A stretch of DNA of 64,000 bases from Verrucomicrobiota bacterium (GTDB taxonomy: Bacteria > Verrucomicrobiota > Verrucomicrobiia > Chthoniobacterales > Chthoniobacteraceae): NCBI GenBank assembly GCA_009885995.1, contig VFJQ01000001.1:35646-99645 (forward strand). Direction: 5' to 3'. The position numbers and the translations under genes were made by a program. The notes below the pieces were generated by a model. That model was not told where the DNA came from, searched no databases, and saw nothing but the letters and a program-made list of their open reading frames with translations. Of the stretch, positions 1 through 9,296 are shown piece after piece; the first letter of the stretch is position 1; each line of letters opens with the position of its first letter.

Positions 1-962
1 ACGACGAGCAGAGGGAAGCCGAAGAGCAGCGCGGCTTGCAGCGCGAGTTGGCCGCGGTCGCGGAAGAAGAGTTTCCACCGCCGCGCGAGCAGCACGGCGA
101 ACTGCGCGGCGAGCGACGGCATGGGCGCGAGCGGCGCTGCGATCACCGTGGGCGCGCTGTCGCTCGTGTCTCCGTCCAGCCCGCACTCGCCGTAGTAAGC
201 AGTGCGATGTTTCTGCCACGAGGAGTGCCAATCCTCGGGACTGCGCGTGGCGAGGCGGGAGAAGAGGTATTCGTGACTCTCGACACCGAAGTAGTGGAAG
301 AGCGTCTTCGGCGAGCCGTGATAGGCGACGCGGCCCTCGGCGAGGACGAGCACGCTGTCGTGTTGATCGAGGTGGCGAAGGCTGTGCGTCACGTTCACCA
401 CGAGTCGCTCGCTACGTCGCGAGAGGTTGCGGAGCAGCGCCACGATCTCGTCCTCCGACTTCGCATCGAGACCGCTCGTCACTTCATCCGCGAGGAGAAG
501 ATGGGGCGCGCTGACAAGCTCGAGCGCGAGCGCGAGGCGGCGACGCTGGCCGCCGGAGAGCAGGCGCACGGGGCGGTCGGTGATGTCATCGAGGCCGACG
601 TCTTTGAGCACGCCTTCGATCACGGCGCGGCGCTCGTCGCTCGCGAGACCGCTGACGCGCAGGCGCGAGGCGGCCTCGACGTTTTCCCACACGGTCAGTC
701 GCTCGTAGGCGATTCCAAATTGCGGAACGTAGCCGATCTCGTGCGGGTCGAGATCGCCCTCGTGCGCGAGGTCGCGGCCCTCCCAGCGCACGTGCCCGGT
801 CGAGTGCTCGCGCACGCCGGCGATGACTTTGAGCAGCGTGCTTTTCCCGCAGCCAGATGGGCCGAGCACGGCGACAAGATGCCGGCGCGGCAGACGCGCG
901 GTGATTTCGGCGAGGAGCGTATGTTCATCGACCTGGAGGGAGAGGTCCTGGAGTTCGAGCAC
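1..962 (-). CDS. ABC transporter ATP-binding protein, ABC-2/ABCG type (partial, runs off left edge)
   Basis: Minus-strand reading from GTG at 962: MLELQDLSLQVDEHTLLAEITARLPRRHLVAVLGPSGCGKSTLLKVIAGV...LSGGQRRRLALALELVSAPHLLLADEVTSGLDAKSEDE; Walker A, signature and Walker B present. Absent from the ORF track, which only shows antisense ORFs here. Confidence 0.88.
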   Translation of the reverse strand, partial: MLELQDLSLQVDEHTLLAEITARLPRRHLVAVLGPSGCGKSTLLKVIAGVREHSTGHVRWEGRDLAHEGDLDPHEIGYVPQFGIAYERLTVWENVEAASRLRVSGLASDERRAVIEGVLKDVGLDDITDRPVRLLSGGQRRRLALALELVSAPHLLLADEVTSGLDAKSEDEIVALLRNLSRRSERLVVNVTHSLRHLDQHDSVLVLAEGRVAYHGSPKTLFHYFGVESHEYLFSRLATRSPEDWHSSWQKHRTAYYGECGLDGDTSDSAPTVIAAPLAPMPSLAAQFAVLLARRWKLFFRDRGQLALQAALLFGFPLLV

Positions 963-970
963 GGGGCGAT

Positions 971-1043
971 TTGAACCAACAAGACACAAAGACACAAAGG
1001 TTTGCTGCGGGAAATCTTGGTGCCTCGGTGCCTTGGTGGTGAA
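971..1043. repeat. Imperfect inverted repeat, AAGACACAAAG/CTTGGTGCCT type dispersed intergenic element
   Basis: Left arm TTGAACCAACAAGACACAAAGACACAAAG versus reverse complement of right arm TTCACCACCAAGGCACCGAGGCACCAAG; lies between two genes. Confidence 0.6.
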
Positions 1044-1084
1044 CAAGCCGTTGACGCTGCGATCGGAGCCGGAAGTGTGCGCGC

Positions 1085-2470
1085 GTGCCCGCACCGTCCG
1101 CTCCCACTTCCCGCCGCCCGAGGATCGTATTCGCGTGGCTCGGTGGCGCGGTGGTGGTGTTGCTCGCGGCGTGGTTCGGCGTGAAGGCGTGGCTGCTGGC
1201 GTATCTGCACGGGCCGGAGTTTCAGCGGTTCGTGGATGCGCGGCTGAGCGAGACGCTGAGCGCGGAGGTGGAGTGCGCGCCGCTGCGCTTCGATGGGTTC
1301 GATGTGTTCTGCGACGGCGTGCGGGCGCGTGGCTACGAAGGCTCGCCCTTTGCGGAGGTGCGCGTCGAGCAGGTGCGCGCGCGGTTAAGCCTGCGGAAGT
1401 TTTTCGCGGGAGCGTGGGAGATCGAGCACATCGACGCGGAACGCCTCGCGGTGAAGCTCGATGGGACACGCCTCGCCTCACCGCTGACGCGGAAGCTCGA
1501 ACCCCGAAGCTCGAAATCCGAAACAGGCTGGCTGCCGAACCGGCTCGAAGTAGGCGTGGCGAAGGTGCGCGAGTTGGAGATCGCGTGGGGCGATCTGCCG
1601 TCGAGCGCGGGGGCGCTGCGGCGGGTCGCGTTGCAGGCGACGCCGGCGGATGGCGGATGGAATATCGACGGACAAGGCGGGGAACTCGTCGCCGCGGGTT
1701 TGCCGCCGCTCGATGTCGCGATGCTGCGACTTCGCCAGCGCGGGACGATGTTGCTTGTGAACGAGGCGAAGTTTTCCGGTCGCACCGGCGGCGCGGCGGT
1801 GGCGAGCGGCGAGGTGGATTTCGGCAAGTCGCTCGACTTGCAGGCGCAGCTCGACGGCATCGACCTCGCGCCCTTCCTCGATGGCGACTGGCGCGCGCGG
1901 CTTCACGGGCGCATGGCCGGGCTCGTGCGGGTGCAGAGTCCACTGCCCAGCGCGGGACCGCCGACGGTGAGCGGCTCGCTGCATCTCACCGACGCGCGCA
2001 TCGAGGCGCTGCCGGTGCTCGATCAGATCGCGGTGTTCACGCGCACCCAGCAGTTCCGCCAGCTCACGCTCACGCGGGTGACGGGCGATTTTCGCCGCGA
2101 CTCCACGCGGCTCGATGTGACGAAGTTGGTCGCCGAGAGCGAAGGCCGGCTGCGAGTGGAGGGCGGCTTCGCGATCGCGCAGGGGCAGATCGATGGGGCA
2201 TTCCAAGTGGGCGTGCCGCCCGCGCTGCTGCAATGGCTGCCGGGGGCGCAGGAGCGCGTCTTCACGAACGCGCGCGATGGCTACGTGTGGGCGCCGATGG
2301 GGCTGACGGGCCCGGTGGAAGCGCCGAGCGAGGACTTGTCCGCGCGGCTCGCCGCAGCGGCGGGCGAAGCAGTGCTGGAGAAAGTCGAGGGCGCGACGCG
2401 CGATGCAATCCAGACCGGGAAGGACGCGGCGAAGAGCGCGCTCGATTTGCTGATCCCGCTTTTCAAATAG
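1085..2470 (+). CDS. AsmA-like / hypothetical membrane-anchored protein
   Basis: 461 aa, N-terminal TM helix, long beta-rich body typical of AsmA/DUF748-like proteins. Confidence 0.6.
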   Translation: MPAPSAPTSRRPRIVFAWLGGAVVVLLAAWFGVKAWLLAYLHGPEFQRFVDARLSETLSAEVECAPLRFDGFDVFCDGVRARGYEGSPFAEVRVEQVRARLSLRKFFAGAWEIEHIDAERLAVKLDGTRLASPLTRKLEPRSSKSETGWLPNRLEVGVAKVRELEIAWGDLPSSAGALRRVALQATPADGGWNIDGQGGELVAAGLPPLDVAMLRLRQRGTMLLVNEAKFSGRTGGAAVASGEVDFGKSLDLQAQLDGIDLAPFLDGDWRARLHGRMAGLVRVQSPLPSAGPPTVSGSLHLTDARIEALPVLDQIAVFTRTQQFRQLTLTRVTGDFRRDSTRLDVTKLVAESEGRLRVEGGFAIAQGQIDGAFQVGVPPALLQWLPGAQERVFTNARDGYVWAPMGLTGPVEAPSEDLSARLAAAAGEAVLEKVEGATRDAIQTGKDAAKSALDLLIPLFK

Positions 2471-2474
2471 CGGC

Positions 2475-3977
2475 TCACGCCGCCGAGCGCGCGCGCTTGA
2501 GTTCGGCGCTGGTCTTCTCCGTCTCACGCAGGAGCGCGGGCACGGTCGGCAGCGCGCGGGCGCGGACGTAGATCTGGTAGCTGAAGAGACCGCGCACGAG
2601 GGCGATGCCGATGTCATTGAACGCGACGAGGAGGCGGCCGAGGAAGTTGTCGCCGACGGCCTTCGGGAAGGGCGCCGGGATGCCGCGCATCTCCTCGATC
2701 TTAAAGCCGGTCTGCTCGAACAGCTCGCGCAGCGAATTGAACGTGAAGAGCCGCGTGTGCGTGCGGTCGAGGATGCCTTTGCGTCCGTAGTTGAACTGGC
2801 CGAGCAGCAGCATGAAGCGCGTGATGAAGAAGCCGACGTTTGCGGTCGTGAGGACGATCTCCGGGCACTTGTAGGCGGCGGCGACGCGCAGGCGCTCCAT
2901 GAACGCCTCCGGGTCGTGAAGGTGCTCGATCACGTCGAGCATGAAGATCTGATCGAAGTCGGAGACTTCGACGGGGAACTCGCCGGCATCGAGGTCGAAG
3001 CGGCGGAACTCGACCTTCGCGCTGCCGGACTCGCGCACGTATTGATCGATGCCGACGATGCGCGACGCTTTCTTCGCCAGCTCGTCGGCGACGTAGCCCT
3101 GGCCGCAGCCGATATCGAGCACGGTCGCGCCTTCACGCACCGAGTCGATGGCCATCGTGTGCGAGGAGGTGAAGCCGAGCTTGAGATCGTAGGTGAGCTC
3201 GACCTGGCCGACGTCGAACTTGCGATCGTAGAGCAGGTTCATCTCGTGGAACTTCGCGCGCAGCACGGAGCGGCAGCAGTCCCACGCATATTTGATCCCG
3301 TTCACGTGGCAGATTTCGTCACCGTAATACGTGGGGATCGGGATCTCGACGATCTTCAGCCCGGCGAAGACGAGCTGGATGATGATGTCGGTGTCGAAGT
3401 GGAAGTCGTTCGAGTTGCGATCGAACGGGATGCGCGCGAGCGCCTTCGTGGAGTAGAGGCGGTAGCCGCTGTGAAACTCGCTGAGCTGGGTCTTGAGCAC
3501 GCGGTTTTCGATCGCGGTGAGCACCTGGTTGCCGACCCATTTATACATCGGCATCCCGCCTTTGAGCGCGTCCTGCTTGTTGATCATGCGCGAGCCGAAG
3601 ACAGCGTCGGCTTCACCCTTGAGCAGCGGATCGAGCAGCAGAGGCAGCTTCTCCGGCGCATACTGGCCGTCGCCGTGGACGAGCGCGACGACGTCGAAGC
3701 CGTGGTCGATCGCGTAGCGGTAGCCGAGCTTTTGATTGCCGCCGTAGCCTTGGTTTGTGGGCGTGCGGAGGACGGTGATCTTCAAGTCGCTGGCCGGGTC
3801 CTCGTGCTTGAGGCCGGCGCCGAAGGTGTCGTCCTTCGAGGAGTCGTCGATGATGAGGACTTCGACGTTCTTTGTGCGCAACTCGGCAGGGATGCGCGAG
3901 AGGACGCTGGAGATGGTTTTCTCCGCGTTGTAGGCGACGATGAAAATGAGGACGCGCTGATCGGCGAGGTCGGTCAC
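2475..3977 (-). CDS. Bifunctional GT2 family glycosyltransferase / class I SAM methyltransferase
   Basis: N-term VLIFIVAYNAEKTISSVL...LIIDDSSKDDT...VHGDGQYAPE (GT2); C-term VLDIGCGQGYVADELAKKASRIVGID (methyltransferase motif I). Start GTG at 3977 chosen over the upstream track start. Confidence 0.85.
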   Translation of the reverse strand: MTDLADQRVLIFIVAYNAEKTISSVLSRIPAELRTKNVEVLIIDDSSKDDTFGAGLKHEDPASDLKITVLRTPTNQGYGGNQKLGYRYAIDHGFDVVALVHGDGQYAPEKLPLLLDPLLKGEADAVFGSRMINKQDALKGGMPMYKWVGNQVLTAIENRVLKTQLSEFHSGYRLYSTKALARIPFDRNSNDFHFDTDIIIQLVFAGLKIVEIPIPTYYGDEICHVNGIKYAWDCCRSVLRAKFHEMNLLYDRKFDVGQVELTYDLKLGFTSSHTMAIDSVREGATVLDIGCGQGYVADELAKKASRIVGIDQYVRESGSAKVEFRRFDLDAGEFPVEVSDFDQIFMLDVIEHLHDPEAFMERLRVAAAYKCPEIVLTTANVGFFITRFMLLLGQFNYGRKGILDRTHTRLFTFNSLRELFEQTGFKIEEMRGIPAPFPKAVGDNFLGRLLVAFNDIGIALVRGLFSYQIYVRARALPTVPALLRETEKTSAELKRARSAA

Positions 3978-4055
3978 GGCGCGGAGGATAGCTAGGCTGC
4001 GGAGCCGCGCCAGTTTCAAACCGGAGCGTCTTGTGAGAGGCTGCGCGCCCGCCGC

Positions 4056-4811
4056 TTGAACCGACGCCATCACCCCTCAACTCCAAAGCTCATCGCCGAG
4101 ACCGACGAGTTTCTCGTCGTGGACAAGCCGCCCTTTCTCGAAGCGCACCCGACCAAGCCCGGCGGCGCTCGCACGCTGTGGGACGGGATGCGCGAACTGC
4201 TCGCTTACGAGATCGCGAACGGCGGGCAGGTCTCGATCATCAACCGCCTCGACCGCGAGACGAGCGGGCTCACGATCATCGCGAAGACGCGCGACGCCGC
4301 GCGAATGCTCAGCCGTGAGATGGCCGCACGCGCGATCGGAAAGGAATACCTCGCGGTCGTGTGGGGCTGGCCGGAGCGCGACGCGTGGGAAGTCGATGCG
4401 CCGCTGCTGCGGCTCGGTTCGGTGGAGCCATTTCGGATTTGGCTAAAGCAAGGCATTCATCCGGACGGCGTGCCGGCACGGACACGCTTTCGGGTCGAGC
4501 GGCGCTTTCGGCGCGAGACGACGAATGGGCGCGAGTTCGCGATCGTGCGCGCCTTTCCCGAGACGGGCCGCACGCACCAGATCCGCGTGCATCTTGCGCA
4601 CAGCGGCCACGCGATCGTCGGCGACAAAATCTACGGACCTGACGAAGGCTGTTACCTCGAGTTCATCGAAACGAGCTGGACGCTGGCGCTCGCCGAGCGG
4701 CTGCTCCTACCGCGCCACGCGCTGCATTCTGCCGCGCTGCGGATCGAGTCGCGCGCGATTGGCTGGGAATCGCCGCTCCCGGAAGACCTTGTTGCCTTCG
4801 TCGCAGAATAA
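4056..4811 (+). CDS. RluA family pseudouridine synthase
   Basis: NRLDRETSGLTIIAKT and GRTHQIRVHLAHSGHAIVGDKIYG motifs. Confidence 0.9.
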   Translation: MNRRHHPSTPKLIAETDEFLVVDKPPFLEAHPTKPGGARTLWDGMRELLAYEIANGGQVSIINRLDRETSGLTIIAKTRDAARMLSREMAARAIGKEYLAVVWGWPERDAWEVDAPLLRLGSVEPFRIWLKQGIHPDGVPARTRFRVERRFRRETTNGREFAIVRAFPETGRTHQIRVHLAHSGHAIVGDKIYGPDEGCYLEFIETSWTLALAERLLLPRHALHSAALRIESRAIGWESPLPEDLVAFVAE

Positions 4812-4866
4812 CGCGGCGCAAAAAAACTGCTCGCCGCCACGCGAGGAGCGCGATACGCGTCCCGGC

Positions 4867-5742
4867 ATGAAGGTTTCCGCCAAATGCATGAACCACTCCG
4901 GGTGCCTCAAGGCCTACCGGGGGGAAATTATCGAACTCGACCCCGGTGCGCCACTCGTCTGCCCCGAGTGCGGCAAGCCGCTGAGCAAGGCCGGCGGTGG
5001 TGCGGGAGGTGCGATCAAGATCGCGGCGATCGGCGTCGCTGTGCTCGTGGTCGCCGTCGGCGCTATCGTCGGGATGAAAGTCATGGGGAAGAAAGGCAGC
5101 GGCACCGCGGTAGCCGAGCCGACACCCATGCAGGAAGTCACGACGCCACCTTCGACGCCCGTCCCGCCTTCCACCGAGCCCGCCACGAAGCCGATGGCAA
5201 CCATCACGCCACCGGCGGCCATACCGATGCCCGATACGCCGCCGCCCGCCGATGAGCCGCCGCCCGCCGCACCGATCGCGACGAACGAAGCGGTGACCGA
5301 CCAGATCCGGCAGGAAGTGCTCACCCGCATCGACAAGATCCCGAACCTCAGCCCGGAGAAAAAGGACCGGCTTTACGTGAGCGTGCAGCGCGCTCGCGAC
5401 ATGCGGAAGATCGTCGAGATCTCATTTGCTTCCGGCCAGGCGCAGATGCCGAGCACTTCCGCCCCGCAGGTGAAGAAGCTGCTCGAAGATCCCGCCGTCG
5501 TGAAATTCCGCGACGACCTCACCGCCGTCTTCGTAGTGCTCGGCTTCGCCGACGCAAAGGGCGACGAGAAGACCAACTACGCGATCTCCGAGAAGCGCGC
5601 GAAGTCCGTCGTTGATTTCATGGAAAAGCAGGCTGCTGTGAAAAACGTGACCCACTCCGTCGCCATGGGCGGCACGAACCTCGTGGACAAGACGAACACC
5701 GCCAAGAATCGCGTCGCCGAGATCTGGGCGGTGCTGCCGTAA
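4867..5742 (+). CDS. Zinc-ribbon / TM / OmpA-like domain protein
   Basis: N-term CMNHSGC...CPECGKPL, TM segment, Pro-rich linker, C-term OmpA-like fold (VLGFADAKGDEKTNYAISEKRAKSVVDFM). Confidence 0.75.
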   Translation: MKVSAKCMNHSGCLKAYRGEIIELDPGAPLVCPECGKPLSKAGGGAGGAIKIAAIGVAVLVVAVGAIVGMKVMGKKGSGTAVAEPTPMQEVTTPPSTPVPPSTEPATKPMATITPPAAIPMPDTPPPADEPPPAAPIATNEAVTDQIRQEVLTRIDKIPNLSPEKKDRLYVSVQRARDMRKIVEISFASGQAQMPSTSAPQVKKLLEDPAVVKFRDDLTAVFVVLGFADAKGDEKTNYAISEKRAKSVVDFMEKQAAVKNVTHSVAMGGTNLVDKTNTAKNRVAEIWAVLP

Positions 5743-5760
5743 GATGGCGCAGGCGCCGCG

Positions 5761-8097
5761 ATGAGCGCGCCGCGGCTCATCATCATCCGCGGACTCGATG
5801 CGGCCAGCTTCCCACTCCAAGTCGGGCAGGGTGTCGTCGGTCGCGCGCCCGGCAGCGCGATCGAGTTGCGCCACCCGGAGATTTCGCGCCAGCACTGCCG
5901 CATCGCGTGGGACGGGACGACGTGCATGGTCGAAAACCTCAGTTCGACGCGCGGAACGACCGTCAACGGTCTCGCCATCGCCACACCCGTCGCGCTCAAG
6001 CCGGGTGAGGAACTCGGCGTCGGTCCCGTCTATATGCGCCTAGAACTCGATGGCCCCACCGTCGCCCCGCCCGAGCCGCCACCTTTGCCGCCGACCACCG
6101 CAAACGTGATCCTTGTCCGCGGCATGCCGACCGACCGCATCGACCTGCGCGGCGGCCCGCTCATCATCGGGCGCGAAGCATCGTGCGACGTGGTGCTCAA
6201 CGACAAGTCCGTCTCCCGCAAGCACGCCAGCCTCCACCCACTGCCCGGCGGCGGCTGCCGCGTGCGCGATGAGCACAGCCAGGGCGGCTCCTTCGTGAAC
6301 GGCCGCCGCTTCGACGAGCACGAGTTCACCGTCGGCGACCGGCTCGAGATCGGGCCGTTCTGTTTTCAGTTCGACGGCATCGCGCTCGTCAGCGTCACGA
6401 ATACTTCCGGCGGCAGCATCCGCGCACAGGCGATCACCATGCGCATCTCGGAGCGCTCACTGCTCGACGTGGTGATGAGCAGGCCGCGTCGCGACAACGT
6501 CATCCTCGACGACGTGTCGGTCAGCGTGCCTCCGTCGCGCTTCTTCGGCCTCATCGGCCCGAGCGGCGCGGGCAAATCTTCTCTGCTCCACACGCTCGCC
6601 GGCTTGCGCAAGCCCGAGAGCGGCGCGGTGCTCATCGACGGCGAAGACATCTACGCCCACGACCAACCGCCCTCGTTCGGCTTCGTGCCGCAGGACGACA
6701 TCGTCCACGGCGAACTCACTGTGCGGCAGGCGCTGCAATTCAGCGCCCGCCTTCGCCTCTCGCGCGAAACGCCACGGCACGAACTCAACCGCCTCATCAC
6801 GCAGACGCTCGATCAGCTCATGCTCACCCCGCGCGCCGAGTTGCCGATCTGGCGGCTCTCCGGCGGCCAGCGCAAGCGCGTGAGCGTCGCCGTCGAGCTC
6901 CTCGCGCGCCCATCGATCCTCTACCTCGACGAACCCACCTCCGGCCTCGATCCCGCGACTGAGTTCCAGCTCATGACGCTGCTGCGCGATCTCGCCGACA
7001 CCGGCTGCACGATCGTCTGCACCACGCACGTGATGGAGAACGCCTTCCTCATCGACCAACTCGTGATCCTCGTCGGCGGCTGCCTCGCGTATCAGGGCTC
7101 GCCCGCCGAAGTGAAAGATTACTTCGGCGTGAAAAAGCTCACCGACCTCTACGAGCGGCTCGACGAACGTCCGCCGAAGCAGTGGAAGGAAGCCTTTCTC
7201 CCGATCGCTGCGGCACGCCCCGGCGAAGCGCTCGCCGGCGCCGGAGCCGCGCGCCCGCCGCAGAAAGTCCGCCGCGCCTTCCCTCTCCCGATCCTGCTCG
7301 CGCGCCAGTGGACCATCCTGCGCAGCGACTGGCGGAACTTCCTCATCCTCATCGGCCAGCCGCCGATCATTGCCGCGCTCGTCTGCTGGGTCGTCACCAA
7401 GGACACCGACTACCCGCGCGACCTGATCATGTTCTTCGCCTACCTCTCGACGCTGTGGTTTGGCACGAGCAACGCGGCCCAGGAGATCGTGAAAGAGATC
7501 GCCATCTATCGCCGGGAGCGGCTCGTCGGCGTGAGCGGACACTCCTACCTGCTGAGCAAGTTTCTCTTTCTCGGCGCGCTGACTTGTGGGCAGTCGATGC
7601 TGCTGCTTTTCCTGATGGTCCTTTTCGAGGGCGGGCGCGACGGCTCGGTCCTCATCCAAGGAGTAGGCCTTTGCACGACCGCGCTCGCCGCCGTCGGCAT
7701 CGGCTGCGCCATCTCCGCCCTCGCACGCAGCGTCATGCAGGCGGTGATGATCGTGCCGCTGGTGCTCATCCCCATGATCATCTTCTCCGGCTTCGTGGTC
7801 CGCCCCTCGCAGATGACCAAGGCCGTGCTCACCGCCAGCCGCAACACGCCGGGCTACGCCGCGCAGGTCTTCATGGACACCAGCTTCATCTACGACCGCG
7901 ACTGGACGGAGGTGCGTGAGAACTCCCACCGACTCTCCGGCGGCTACCTGCAAAAGCTCGTGGCTGACGCGAAGGTGGTCGATGACCGCTGGCTCGATTT
8001 GCGCCCTGCGGGCCAGGCCGGCGCCGTCCACGCGTGCTGGTTGCTTGTCACCTATTGGCTCGCTTGGTTCACCCTGCGCCGCCGCGAGCGCGGGTAA
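5761..8097 (+). CDS. FHA-FHA-ABC-2 type (ABCG-like) ATPase/permease
   Basis: Two FHA domains (GRAPGSAIELRHPEISRQHCRI; GREASCDVVLNDKSVSRKHASL), Walker A GPSGAGKSSLLHTLAG, LSGGQRKRVSVAVELLARPSILYLDEPTSGLDP, six-TM C-terminus. Confidence 0.92.
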   Translation: MSAPRLIIIRGLDAASFPLQVGQGVVGRAPGSAIELRHPEISRQHCRIAWDGTTCMVENLSSTRGTTVNGLAIATPVALKPGEELGVGPVYMRLELDGPTVAPPEPPPLPPTTANVILVRGMPTDRIDLRGGPLIIGREASCDVVLNDKSVSRKHASLHPLPGGGCRVRDEHSQGGSFVNGRRFDEHEFTVGDRLEIGPFCFQFDGIALVSVTNTSGGSIRAQAITMRISERSLLDVVMSRPRRDNVILDDVSVSVPPSRFFGLIGPSGAGKSSLLHTLAGLRKPESGAVLIDGEDIYAHDQPPSFGFVPQDDIVHGELTVRQALQFSARLRLSRETPRHELNRLITQTLDQLMLTPRAELPIWRLSGGQRKRVSVAVELLARPSILYLDEPTSGLDPATEFQLMTLLRDLADTGCTIVCTTHVMENAFLIDQLVILVGGCLAYQGSPAEVKDYFGVKKLTDLYERLDERPPKQWKEAFLPIAAARPGEALAGAGAARPPQKVRRAFPLPILLARQWTILRSDWRNFLILIGQPPIIAALVCWVVTKDTDYPRDLIMFFAYLSTLWFGTSNAAQEIVKEIAIYRRERLVGVSGHSYLLSKFLFLGALTCGQSMLLLFLMVLFEGGRDGSVLIQGVGLCTTALAAVGIGCAISALARSVMQAVMIVPLVLIPMIIFSGFVVRPSQMTKAVLTASRNTPGYAAQVFMDTSFIYDRDWTEVRENSHRLSGGYLQKLVADAKVVDDRWLDLRPAGQAGAVHACWLLVTYWLAWFTLRRRERG

Positions 8098-8098
8098 A

Positions 8099-8179
8099 GG
8101 TAGGGACGGCTGTCCCCAGCCGTCCGCGAGGGAGAGGTGATTCGCAGGGCGCGGCGCGGTGAGGACACCGCGCCCTACC
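8099..8179. repeat. GTAG-headed REP/BIME-like inverted pair
   Basis: GGTAGGGACGGCTGTCCCCAGCCGTCC (8099-8125) and, inverted, GGTAGGGCGCGGTGTCCTCACCGCGCC (8153-8179). Confidence 0.8.
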
Positions 8180-8224
8180 AATCACTCTCGACCTTTCACG
8201 ACCGATTCCTTACCACCCCCGCTG

Positions 8225-8650
8225 ATGTCCAAGACCAAGCAGCACTGGCTGGTGAAGCAGGAGCCCACGGCCTATTCGTGGGAGCAGTTCGTAAAGGACG
8301 GCGGCACCGCGTGGACCGGCGTCCGGAATTTCCAAGCCCGGATCAACCTCCGCGCGATGCGCCGTGGCGACGAGGTGCTCTTCTATCACAGCGTCGTCGG
8401 GAAGGCCGTGGTCGGCATCGCGAAAGTCGCGCGCGAAGCCTATCCCGACCCCACCGCCGACGAGGACGGCTGGGTCTGCGTCGATCTCGCCCCCGTGCGC
8501 CCGCTCAAGTCGCCGGTGTCGCTGGAGCAGATCAAAGCGACGCCCACGCTCAAGGACATCGCGCTTCTGCGCCAGTCGCGGCTGTCTGTGATGCCGCTGA
8601 GCGCCGGGGATTTCGCGGCGATCGTCGCGCTGTCCAAACTCGCACCTTGA
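8225..8650 (+). CDS. EVE domain-containing protein
   Basis: QHWLVKQEPTAYSWEQF...WTGVRNFQARINLRAMRRGDEVLFYHS is the EVE signature. Confidence 0.92.
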   Translation: MSKTKQHWLVKQEPTAYSWEQFVKDGGTAWTGVRNFQARINLRAMRRGDEVLFYHSVVGKAVVGIAKVAREAYPDPTADEDGWVCVDLAPVRPLKSPVSLEQIKATPTLKDIALLRQSRLSVMPLSAGDFAAIVALSKLAP

Positions 8651-8701
8651 AGCACGCCGCCCGCTGAACTACTAGGCCGCCACTTCGAGGCTCCCTGAAC
8701 G

Positions 8702-9238
8702 ATGAAAACACTGATCGCATTCCTGATTCTGGCCGGGCTCGCAGCCTACTACGGGAACGAGCTGCGGAAGGAAAACGCGCAACTGAAAGCGCAGGTCAGC
8801 GAACTCGCGGAGAAGATACCGGAGGAAGAAAAGGCTCAACTGTTTGCCGCGAAGCCCTTGTGGGAGACGAAGGTTCCCCAATCGACGGCAAAACCGATGA
8901 CCAAGCACAACCGCATCCTTTGCCCCCAGTGCAAAGGCGAAGGCGCGGTAATGGTGCGGCGAGGGACCAACGACGTGAAAATGATGTGCGGCCTGTGCAT
9001 GGGGGCCGGCAAACGGGAATTCGACATGCCGTCACGCGACGAGGTCTGCCCCGACTGCGGCGGCATGGGGAAACGAATCGTCCTCCACACGGTCGCCCCT
9101 CGCAGCGGCGGCAGTCTCAGCCAGCAGAGTCTCGATGGGAGCAGCCCGAGCGGGGGCTTCGCCAAGCAAGCTCCGACATCGACCTCATGCCCGCGCTGTC
9201 TCGGCAAGGGCCACATCAATAGACCCGGCACACAGTAG
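8702..9238 (+). CDS. Membrane-anchored protein with DnaJ-like Cys-rich zinc repeats
   Basis: N-term TM; CPQCKGEG, CGLCMGAG, CPDCGGMG, CPRCLGKG. Confidence 0.7.
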   Translation: MKTLIAFLILAGLAAYYGNELRKENAQLKAQVSELAEKIPEEEKAQLFAAKPLWETKVPQSTAKPMTKHNRILCPQCKGEGAVMVRRGTNDVKMMCGLCMGAGKREFDMPSRDEVCPDCGGMGKRIVLHTVAPRSGGSLSQQSLDGSSPSGGFAKQAPTSTSCPRCLGKGHINRPGTQ

Positions 9239-9296
9239 CCCGTGCGACTCGTGACCACGGACCGCGCACTGATGAGCGCTCCGCATGGCCAGCGCG

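Noticed and set aside
36-974. 312-aa plus-strand ORF at left edge
   Set aside because: Antisense to the truncated ABC ATPase, which carries Walker A/B and signature motifs.
823-2571. 582-aa plus-strand ORF overlapping the AsmA-like gene
   Set aside because: Arg/Ala-rich alternative frame; the 1085..2470 frame has signal/TM and normal composition.
2757-3995. Long plus-strand ORF (412 aa)
   Set aside because: Antisense to the GT2-methyltransferase gene; Val/Glu/Asp-rich composition typical of antisense high-GC frames; no domain.
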